This document shows positions 1 to 5,928 of a DNA stretch of 5,928 nt, piece after piece. A model generated the notes under the pieces. It was not told the origin of the DNA and searched no databases. It worked only from the letters and a program-made list of their open reading frames with translations. Source of the stretch: Anaerolineales bacterium (GTDB lineage Bacteria > Chloroflexota > Anaerolineae > Anaerolineales > Villigracilaceae); contig JANWWB010000266.1 in assembly GCA_025056515.1 (NCBI GenBank), forward strand, positions 1 through 5,928. The letters run 5' to 3'. Both the position numbers and the translations under genes were made by a program. Numbering within the stretch: the stretch's first letter is position 1; each line of letters begins with the position of its first letter.

Positions 1-3000
1 AATTCGGCGACTGAGCGCAACAACTCAGGGCACACGCGAGTGGTATAGTTAGGGAAATAAATTAGGTAGCCTTTGCCTTCCTCAAAAATCTGGAATTGGA
101 AGCGATCGTTACCGTAGTGGGCAATAAACATGTCGAAGAGACGGCCAATCCGGCGGCGGTCGCGCTCCGGTTCACCGGTCGAGCGCAAGATGACCGTCAC
201 CATTTGGGGCGAGCGGTCTTCACCCTGATTCAAGACCTGCAAACCAGAAGCGACTTTCGGCGCGGGCGCAGCGGTCACCGAGGCGGTCTCTGCAAATGGC
301 ATAGGTGGCAAGGAGGAGGTCGCCCGACTCTCTGCGTAGACCACCGGCGCTTCGGCAATCGCCAACGGAAGTGAGGGAAGCTCGGACGTTTCCTCTTCGA
401 GCAACTCAAAGGGTGGGAGCAAGGACTCGTTAGACCAAGCCTCAGCCGACGAGGCAGTGGACATCTCGTAGAGTTCCCAATCGGGTGGGTCTTCGGGTGG
501 TGGCGGCGTTATTTCTCGAATACGCCGTACCCCTGCTGGGGTGGGAGACGGCTTCGCAACCGTAGCCGGAGGCGATGAGGGGCGGGGGGGTGCGATCTGT
601 CCAGGGAGAGGAGCGCTCGGTTTGACGGGAGCCGGTGCAAGATCACCCCCGCGCGCCGCAGGTTGGAGAGGAATCTGCGCCGGTTGAGTGACCTTAATCT
701 GCGTCTGAAGAGTATCCACCAAGACTTTGGGCGGAGCGGAGCGGGCATCCACTTTCCCCTCCACCAGGATAAGCCCACCGATCTCCAAAGCAAATTGATA
801 TTGCTCCCAAGCGCGCGGGAAGAAGACCAGTTCGACAACACCTGTCAAGTCTTCCAAGGTCACCCACGCCATCATCTTGCCAGTCTTCGTCTGATGAGTG
901 CGGATTCCGGTCACCATCCCCGCCAGACGAGTTTTTTCCTCGTGGGCCGCCTCACCCAAGGTGGCCGCATAATGGGTGACCACTTGGCGCATTTCGTTCA
1001 GATAAGGGATCAACGGATGTTCCGAGAGGTACAGGCCGACCAGTTCGCGCTCCCAGACAAGTTTTTGGCGGCGGCTGGCTGCTTCGATCATCGGCAGGCG
1101 GATAGTCTCGCTGACGCCAGTCTGGACGCCAAAGAGGGAGAGCTGACCGGCCTGAGAGGCACGCCAATACGAAGCGCTGACGGCCAGGATATGGTCAAGA
1201 CCTTCGAGCATGGCGGCGCGTTCGCCGAGCGTATCAAGCGCCCCGACCTTGATCAGGCTTTCGAGAGCGCGCTTGCCCACAGCACGCAGGTCCACCCGCT
1301 GCGCCAGGTCGGTCAGGTCGCGGAACGGCCCGCCCCGTCGACGTGCTTGCAGCAGGGCTTCTACAGCCGCATGGCCGACATTTTTGATCGCACCCAGCCC
1401 AAAACGAATCTTCGGCTTGCCCTGATGGTCTTCGATGAAGAAGTCCCATTCGCTCGCGTTGATGTCGGGTGGGAGAACCTCCACCCCCATCTGACGAGCA
1501 TCGGCGACATACAAGGCAACTTTTTCAGTCTCGTGTTTGGAAACCGTTAACAAGGCAGTCATGTATTCGGCCGGGTAGTGGCACTTCAAATAGGCCGTCT
1601 GAACCGCTAAGAAACCGTAGTCGGCAGCATGGGATTTATTGAACCCGTAGCGAGCAAATTCCTCCCAATCAGAGAAGATTTGTTCAGCGACGCTTCGTTC
1701 GATACCACGCGCTACAGCGCCTTCGACAAATTTCTGCCGGTGCTTCTCCAACTCGTCTTTTTTCTTTTTGGAGATGGCCTTGCGCAGATTGTCAGATTCA
1801 GCCGGAGTATAACCGGCTAGCTCCACCGCAGCGCGCATGATTTGTTCTTGATAGATGGGGATGCCGTAGGTATCGGCAAAAATCGGCTCCAAAGCAGGGT
1901 GGAGATATTCCACTGGCGCTTCGCCATGCATGCGCTGGATGTAATCGGGGATAAATTCCATTGGCCCGGGGCGGAAGAGGGCGACCATGGCAATCACATG
2001 TTCAAGCGAGCGAGGTTTCATTTGCATCAGCCATTTGGTCATGCCCGAACCTTCGAGTTGAAAGACGCCTAAGGTGTGCCCTTCGCCGAGGAATTTGTAG
2101 GTCTCTGGGTCGTCGGTGGGGATGGTTTGCAAGTTGAACTCAATCCCATGCCGTTGCTTGATGAGGGCGCAGGCTTTGGCCATAATCGAAAGCGTTGCCA
2201 AGCCCAAGAAGTCCACCTTGAGCATTTTGAGTTTCTCCAGAACACCCATCTCAAACTGCGTAATGGTCTTGATGGGGGTTTCTTCGGAGTCATTGGTGGG
2301 ACGGGCTAAGGGCAAGTATTCGATGAGCGGGCGGTCGGAAATAACCACGCCGGCGGCGTGCGTGCCGGCGTTGCGCACCACGCCTTCCATTTGAGCGGCG
2401 GTGTCGATCAGCTCGCGCAGATGGGATTCTGTCTCGTAAGCGGTTTTCAGCTCGGGGACTTGTTCGAGCGCTTCACGGAGCGTAATCGGCTTGCCGGGGA
2501 TACTCGGCACAAGTTTGGCGATTCGGTCTACCTCAGAAAGAGGAATATCCATCACCCGCCCGACATCGCGCAAGGCCGCTCGTGCGCCCATCGTCCCGAA
2601 GGTGATGATTTGAGCAACTTTATCCTGCCCGTATTTCTGGACGGCGTATTCGAGCATTTCGGCGCGGCGGTCGTCGGGAAAGTCCAGGTCAATATCGGGC
2701 ATCGAAATCCGGTCGGGATTGAGGAAGCGTTCAAAAAGCAAATTGTGCTCGAGCGGGTCGATCAACGTGATAAAAAGTGTGTAGGCGACGATAGAGCCGG
2801 CACCGGAGCCGCGCGTGTTGTACCAGATGCCGCGTTCGCGGGCATGACGACAGAGATCCCAGACGATCAAGAAGTACGAATCGAAGCCCATCCGATGGAT
2901 GACGCTCAATTCATACTCAAGTCGGGATTGAACTTCGGAGCGGTCAGCGCGGTCTCCGTAGCGTTGACGCGCTCCCTGCTGACAGAGATGGCGCAAATAG

Positions 3001-3884
3001 GTCTCGGCGGTAAAGCCTTCTGGAACGGGGAAATGCGGCAAACGATACTCTCGGACACTTAAGTCCACGTTGCAGCGTTCAGCAATCCATAATGTGTTTT
3101 CCAGCGCCCCCGGCACCTCGCCGAAGAGAGCGGCCATTTCCTGCGGCGAACGCAGGTAGTACGACTCCGGCTGATAGCGCATCCGGTCGGGATCCGAGAG
3201 CAATTTGCCGGTTTGAACAGCGAGTAAGATGTCCTGCAAGCGCCAATCTTCGCGGTTGATATAGTGGACATCGTTGGTGGCGACAAAGCGTGCCTTGTAA
3301 CGCGGCGCTAGTTCGAGCAGTTGGCGATTGACTTGAGTTAATTCGGGGAGATTGTGGTCCTGCAGCTCGAAAAAGAAGTTGTCCGGCCCAAAGACCTCAT
3401 AGTACCAGTCAAGGGTTTTGCGCGCTTTTTCCACCTGTCCTTGCGCCAAAAGGCGCGGCACCTCAGCCGCCAAGCAGCCAGAAGTGCAAATCAGGCCTTC
3501 GGCGTGTTGTGCCAGCAGCTCCTTATCGATCCGGGGATAATAGTAAAAGCCCTCCAATTGCGCCGCAGTGACCAGTTTGAGTAAATTTCGGTAGCCGGTT
3601 TGGTTTTCGGCCAATAAGAGCAAATGCGTGGACTTTTTATCTTCTTGGGGATCGCGTTCTTTCATCGAACGAGCGGCCAGGTAGGCCTCTACGCCGATAA
3701 TCGGTTTGATGCCTACCTCAAGAGCACGCTCGTAGAACTCAATAACGCCGTACATTGCCCCGTGGTCGGTGATGGCCAAAGCCGGCATACCCAGTTCGCG
3801 GGCGCGCCTCACTAACTTCGGGATGTTCGAGAAACCATCCAAGAGGGAATATTCAGTGTGAACGTGAAGGTGAACGAAGGACAT
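1..3884 (-). CDS. dnaE: DNA polymerase III subunit alpha (DnaE), 3' end cut by window edge
   Basis: Replicative polymerase subunit that extends DNA chains at the fork. The frame is open for 1294 codons to the window edge with no stop or frameshift. ATG at 3884 is the only possible start: the in-frame codons upstream contain no start before a stop inside the promoter -10. Domains: PHP (about 1-280) with HLHVHTEYSLLDG at 5-17; palm with RGSGAGS at 358-364 and PDIDLDF at 396-402, giving catalytic D399 and D401, and KVDFLGL with D558 as the third; fingers with GVFQLEGSGM (606-615), RPGPM (638-642), YQEQIM (678-683) and FNKSHA (748-753); helix-hairpin-helix (about 829-880); clamp-binding QLSLF (914-918); OB fold (about 985-1063); low-complexity linker (1066-1227); C-terminal domain from 1228, probably missing only a few residues. 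There is no inserted DnaQ-type exonuclease, so it is not PolC. All nine PHP metal ligands appear present. Transcribed divergently from secA. Confidence 0.97.
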   Translation of the reverse strand, partial: MSFVHLHVHTEYSLLDGFSNIPKLVRRARELGMPALAITDHGAMYGVIEFYERALEVGIKPIIGVEAYLAARSMKERDPQEDKKSTHLLLLAENQTGYRNLLKLVTAAQLEGFYYYPRIDKELLAQHAEGLICTSGCLAAEVPRLLAQGQVEKARKTLDWYYEVFGPDNFFFELQDHNLPELTQVNRQLLELAPRYKARFVATNDVHYINREDWRLQDILLAVQTGKLLSDPDRMRYQPESYYLRSPQEMAALFGEVPGALENTLWIAERCNVDLSVREYRLPHFPVPEGFTAETYLRHLCQQGARQRYGDRADRSEVQSRLEYELSVIHRMGFDSYFLIVWDLCRHARERGIWYNTRGSGAGSIVAYTLFITLIDPLEHNLLFERFLNPDRISMPDIDLDFPDDRRAEMLEYAVQKYGQDKVAQIITFGTMGARAALRDVGRVMDIPLSEVDRIAKLVPSIPGKPITLREALEQVPELKTAYETESHLRELIDTAAQMEGVVRNAGTHAAGVVISDRPLIEYLPLARPTNDSEETPIKTITQFEMGVLEKLKMLKVDFLGLATLSIMAKACALIKQRHGIEFNLQTIPTDDPETYKFLGEGHTLGVFQLEGSGMTKWLMQMKPRSLEHVIAMVALFRPGPMEFIPDYIQRMHGEAPVEYLHPALEPIFADTYGIPIYQEQIMRAAVELAGYTPAESDNLRKAISKKKKDELEKHRQKFVEGAVARGIERSVAEQIFSDWEEFARYGFNKSHAADYGFLAVQTAYLKCHYPAEYMTALLTVSKHETEKVALYVADARQMGVEVLPPDINASEWDFFIEDHQGKPKIRFGLGAIKNVGHAAVEALLQARRRGGPFRDLTDLAQRVDLRAVGKRALESLIKVGALDTLGERAAMLEGLDHILAVSASYWRASQAGQLSLFGVQTGVSETIRLPMIEAASRRQKLVWERELVGLYLSEHPLIPYLNEMRQVVTHYAATLGEAAHEEKTRLAGMVTGIRTHQTKTGKMMAWVTLEDLTGVVELVFFPRAWEQYQFALEIGGLILVEGKVDARSAPPKVLVDTLQTQIKVTQPAQIPLQPAARGGDLAPAPVKPSAPLPGQIAPPRPSSPPATVAKPSPTPAGVRRIREITPPPPEDPPDWELYEMSTASSAEAWSNESLLPPFELLEEETSELPSLPLAIAEAPVVYAESRATSSLPPMPFAETASVTAAPAPKVASGLQVLNQGEDRSPQMVTVILRSTGEPERDRRRIGRLFDMFIAHYGNDRFQFQIFEEGKGYLIYFPNYTTRVCPELLRSVAE

Positions 3885-3919
3885 CGAAAAGCCAGCACAG
3901 AAGAAAAGTGAGCAGAAAG

Positions 3920-3928
3920 ATTATAGCA
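3920..3928 (-). promoter_or_regulatory. Extended -10 promoter of dnaE
   Basis: On the minus strand this reads TGCTATAAT, a perfect sigma-70-type -10 hexamer (3920-3925) with the upstream TG of an extended -10. Transcription would start near 3913, giving a leader of roughly 29 bases before the dnaE ATG. No convincing -35 hexamer is found at 16-19 bases (the sequence there is CT-rich, for example TCTTTT), which fits reliance on the extended -10. The surrounding 13 bases, CCGTGCTATAATC, are identical to those of the secA promoter. The start site is inferred, not observed. Confidence 0.75.
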
Positions 3929-3930
3929 CG

Positions 3931-3940
3931 GCCACGTGGC
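3931..3940. promoter_or_regulatory. 10-bp palindrome next to the dnaE -10, candidate operator
   Basis: GCCACGTGGC is perfectly self-complementary and lies two bases upstream of the extended -10 of dnaE, within the region between -10 and -35. A protein bound here would overlap RNA polymerase, which would suit repression of dnaE. A 10-bp palindrome can also arise by chance, so the regulatory role is inference. Confidence 0.3.
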
Positions 3941-3953
3941 TTAAAAGAGGCAG

Positions 3954-3977
3954 TCCTCTGGGCAATTGCCCCAAGGA
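3954..3977. promoter_or_regulatory. 24-bp near-perfect palindrome, candidate operator between dnaE and secA
   Basis: The core GGGCAATTGCCC (3960-3971) is a perfect 12-bp palindrome. Outside two mismatched pairs it is flanked by TCCT on the left (3954-3957) and AGGA on the right (3974-3977), so 10 of 12 base pairs of the full dyad are symmetric. The centre is about 53 bases upstream of the predicted dnaE start and about 70 upstream of the predicted secA start. No U-run follows on either strand, so a terminator is unlikely. The shape suits a dimeric DNA-binding protein, but which one cannot be told from this window. Confidence 0.45.
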
Positions 3978-4019
3978 GCACACAACGCGCACAAAGACTA
4001 ACAGCCTATCAGACTCCCG

Positions 4020-4028
4020 TGCTATAAT
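4020..4028 (+). promoter_or_regulatory. Extended -10 promoter of secA
   Basis: Reads TGCTATAAT, with the consensus -10 at 4023-4028 and the TG dinucleotide at 4020-4021. The best -35-like match, CTAACA at 3998-4003 (4 of 6 against TTGACA), sits at a long 19-base spacing, so the extended -10 probably dominates. Start of transcription is predicted near 4035, leaving a leader of only about 15 bases that consists of little more than the ribosome binding site. Confidence 0.75.
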
Positions 4029-4036
4029 CCCGCCGC

Positions 4037-4043
4037 AAAGGGA
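4037..4043 (+). promoter_or_regulatory. Ribosome binding site of secA
   Basis: AAAGGGA is a partial match to the Shine-Dalgarno consensus AAAGGAGG. Its GGG is separated by seven bases from the ATG at 4050, a normal spacing. It supports the chosen start and lies almost at the predicted 5' end of the transcript. Confidence 0.65.
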
Positions 4044-4049
4044 CTTTTT

Positions 4050-5928
4050 ATGTTAGCACAACTGATCAAATTCTTCGGGGGCGACCCCCACAAACGCGAG
4101 ATTGAAAAACTAGCGCAAATCGTAGCGCGCATCAACGAACTGGAGAGAGACTTTGAATCCCTCTCCGACGAAGCCTTACGCGCCAAAACCGACGAATTTC
4201 GCGCTCGCCTCGCTACAGCGCTCCACGGGATTGAAGACGAAACCGTCCGTCGTCAGGCCGAGCAGACAGCGTTGAACGACATCCTTCCTGAGGCGTTCGC
4301 GGCCGTGCGCGAAGCCGCCAAGCGCACGATTGGACTGCGCCATTACGATGTCCAAATCATCGGCGGCATCGCCCTCCACCAGGGTAAGATCGCCGAAATG
4401 AAGACCGGCGAAGGCAAGACCCTGGTCGCGACCTTGCCGCTCTATCTGAACGCCCTGACCGGCCGCGGCGTCCATCTGGTGACGGTCAACGATTACCTGG
4501 CCCGGCGCGATGCACGCTGGATGGGCCCCATTTATCAAGCCTTAGGGCTGACAGTCGGTATCTTGCAAATGGCTTCGGCGACCGAAAACGCCAAAAAAGC
4601 CTTTCTCTTCGATCCTGACCAAAAAAGCTCACGGGAAGACCGCCATCAGATGCGCATGGTCGAGCGGGCCGAGGCTTATCGGGCCGACATCACCTATGGG
4701 ACGAACGCCGAATTTGGCTTCGATTACCTACGCGATAATATGGTCATGCGCCGCGAAGAGCGCGTTCAGCGTGGTCATTACTACGCTATTGTAGACGAAG
4801 TGGACAACGTGCTCATCGACGAGGCACGCACTCCACTGATTATCTCCGGCCCGGCTTCGGAGAACGTCGAATGGTATCCGCGCATGGCGCAAATTGTCCG
4901 TCAGCTGCGCCCAGAAGATTACGAAATCAACGAAAAAGACCGCACGGTTTCCCTGACCGAAATCGGCTTGGCCCACGTGGAAGAGTTGCTCGGTCAGCCT
5001 TTGCGCGACCCCGACCGCCCGGAAGATGTCACCCCCGAACAGGCACGCCTGCTCGGCTACTTGGAACAGGCGCTGCGCGCCCAACACCTCTTCAAACGCA
5101 ACAAAGACTATGTCGTCCAGAGCGGCAAAGTCATCATTGTGGATGAATTCACCGGACGCCTGATGCCCGGGCGGCGTTGGTCGGATGGCCTGCACCAGGC
5201 TGTCGAAGCCAAAGAGGGCGTGCGGATTGAGCCGGAGAATGTCACCTATGCGACCATCACTCTACAAAATTACTTCCGCATGTACCAAAAACTGGCCGGC
5301 ATGACCGGCACAGCACTGACCGAGGCAGAAGAATTTCACAAAATCTACAAGTTGGATGTTCTCCCCATTCCCACGAACCTAGAATATCAAGCGTTCGGGC
5401 CAAACGCCCCGCTCGTGGAGGTCAAGGCGCGCGACCAAGACGGATACGAATACACCTACTTCGCCCGCCGCAACGACCCTGAAAAGAAACCCGTCTTCTG
5501 GCGGCGTAAAGACTACCCAGATGTGGTCTTTCGGACGCTCGAGGCCAAACTGCGCGCCATTGTGCGCGAAATCGTACGCGAGCATGTGCGTGGGCGTCCG
5601 CTTCTGGTCGGCACGACGTCGGTCGAGAGTTCCGAACGCCTCTCTGCCCGCCTGCGCGCCGAACCGGTACGGCGGCTGATGCAAGTGTTGCTGATTCGCT
5701 CCGCCTGGTTGGAAGCGAATAACCGCATGGAAGACGGCCAAGCCATTCCGGCTCTCTCGCCGCTCCATCAACCGCTTGACCAATTGACCCCCAACGACTT
5801 GCGGCCGTTCGCCAAACAACTGGGCCTCTCGCTCAACCCAGAAGACCCGGCAAACCTGAAACGCTTACTCGAAATTCTCCGCCTACAACCGGAGGACGAA
5901 CCTCGGCTGAAAAAGGTGCTGCAAGGTG
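4050..5928 (+). CDS. secA: Preprotein translocase ATPase SecA, 3' end cut by window edge
   Basis: Motor ATPase that drives unfolded preproteins through the SecYEG channel at the inner face of the membrane. 626 codons are visible, uninterrupted. ATG at 4050 follows a Shine-Dalgarno-like site, and no in-frame start lies upstream before a stop at 3999. Visible parts: N-terminal helix; Walker A MKTGEGKT at 117-124 (K123); [11 protein letters not shown] at 144-154; [16 protein letters not shown] at 216-231; Walker B DEVD at 249-252 followed by [13 protein letters not shown]; preprotein cross-linking domain (about 268-370); [17 protein letters not shown] at 374-390; MTGTA at 418-422; IPTN at 440-443; [15 protein letters not shown] at 518-532. 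Compared with E. coli SecA there are extra residues at about 171-209, 444-486 and from 538 to about the edge. The rest of the second nucleotide-binding domain, including its arginine finger, the helical scaffold and wing domains, and any zinc-binding tail lie beyond the window. Promoter and leader are its own. Confidence 0.98.
   Translation, partial: MLAQLIKFFGGDPHKREIEKLAQIVARINELERDFESLSDEALRAKTDEFRARLATALHGIEDETVRRQAEQTALNDILPEAFAAVREAAKRTIGLRHYDVQIIGGIALHQGKIAEMKTGEGKTLVATLPLYLNALTGRGVHLVTVNDYLARRDARWMGPIYQALGLTVGILQMASATENAKKAFLFDPDQKSSREDRHQMRMVERAEAYRADITYGTNAEFGFDYLRDNMVMRREERVQRGHYYAIVDEVDNVLIDEARTPLIISGPASENVEWYPRMAQIVRQLRPEDYEINEKDRTVSLTEIGLAHVEELLGQPLRDPDRPEDVTPEQARLLGYLEQALRAQHLFKRNKDYVVQSGKVIIVDEFTGRLMPGRRWSDGLHQAVEAKEGVRIEPENVTYATITLQNYFRMYQKLAGMTGTALTEAEEFHKIYKLDVLPIPTNLEYQAFGPNAPLVEVKARDQDGYEYTYFARRNDPEKKPVFWRRKDYPDVVFRTLEAKLRAIVREIVREHVRGRPLLVGTTSVESSERLSARLRAEPVRRLMQVLLIRSAWLEANNRMEDGQAIPALSPLHQPLDQLTPNDLRPFAKQLGLSLNPEDPANLKRLLEILRLQPEDEPRLKKVLQG

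Larger units (their letters stand above)
3919..4029. repeat. Inverted pair of identical 13-base promoter cores
   Basis: GATTATAGCACGG at 3919-3931 is the exact reverse complement of CCGTGCTATAATC at 4017-4029, with 85 bases between the arms. Identity stops at both arm ends. The arms are the -10 regions of the two divergent promoters, so they most likely reflect a shared promoter sequence rather than a mobile-element end or an RNA stem. Confidence 0.7.

Noticed and set aside
663..1550. Plus-strand open frame of 295 codons
   Set aside because: It lies wholly opposite dnaE, whose frame encodes the helix-hairpin-helix, clamp-binding and OB-fold motifs. The plus-strand product shows no recognisable family and no ribosome binding site.
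2358..3062. Plus-strand open frame of 234 codons
   Set aside because: It is antisense to the catalytic core of dnaE, including the PDIDLDF motif. It is open because of codon bias on the coding strand.
1..3884. An intein or PolC-type exonuclease insertion in the polymerase
   Set aside because: The PHP, palm and finger motifs follow at ordinary distances with no splicing motifs and no DnaQ-like block.
3954..3977. The palindrome as a bidirectional terminator
   Set aside because: There is no U-run on either side, the symmetric core leaves no loop, and it lies between two divergent promoters where no transcript needs to end.
3971..3978. CCAAGGAG as a ribosome binding site
   Set aside because: No start codon follows at a suitable distance, and both genes have supported starts elsewhere. 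It forms the right arm of the palindrome.
3919..4029. The inverted 13-mers as ends of a small mobile element
   Set aside because: The arms coincide with the two promoter -10 elements, there is no flanking target duplication, and the interior has no other element features.
4176..4538. Minus-strand open frame of 120 codons
   Set aside because: It is antisense to the SecA Walker A region, which is unambiguous on the plus strand.
4728..5195. Minus-strand open frame of 155 codons opposite secA
   Set aside because: The plus strand encodes the SecA Walker B and cross-linking domain here. The minus product resembles no known protein.
5379..5819. Minus-strand open frame of 146 codons opposite the SecA insertions
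   Set aside because: I considered whether the unusual SecA insert might really be a separate gene on the other strand. SecA motifs resume in the same plus frame at 487-494 and 518-532, so the insert is part of SecA.

Overview
This window holds two conserved housekeeping genes arranged head to head, and both run off the window edges. The minus strand carries the 5' part, probably nearly all, of dnaE (replicative DNA polymerase III alpha subunit) from 3884 down to base 1. The plus strand carries the first 626 codons of secA (preprotein translocase ATPase) from 4050 to the right edge. A 165-bp spacer (3885-4049) separates the two start codons. I see no RNA gene, CRISPR array, insertion sequence, prophage gene or terminator.

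The likely source is a bacterium of the Chloroflexota, probably Anaerolineae-like. This is inference from recalled protein features, not from a database search. DnaE has a lineage-type form of the active-site glycine loop (YNTRGSGAGS instead of the common GPGRGS form) and a distinctive C-terminal domain after a long linker. SecA carries insertions in its first nucleotide-binding domain and two large ones in its second, which I associate with that phylum. The DNA is moderately GC-rich.

Layout: (1) 1-3884, minus: dnaE, one uninterrupted frame with PHP domain, polymerase core, helix-hairpin-helix region, clamp-binding peptide, OB fold, about 160 residues of Pro/Ala-rich linker, and a C-terminal domain cut by the edge. 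(2) 3885-4049: spacer with two divergent promoters whose extended -10 elements share the same 13 bases on opposite strands, plus two palindromes between them. (3) 4050-5928, plus: secA from its N-terminus into the second nucleotide-binding domain.

The two genes work in different processes, chromosome replication and protein export. What links them here is the shared spacer with mirrored promoter cores and candidate operator palindromes, which could allow coordinated control. I did not find a new multi-gene system. The most useful leads are the spacer architecture, a complete metal site in the DnaE PHP domain that suggests built-in proofreading, and the SecA insertions.
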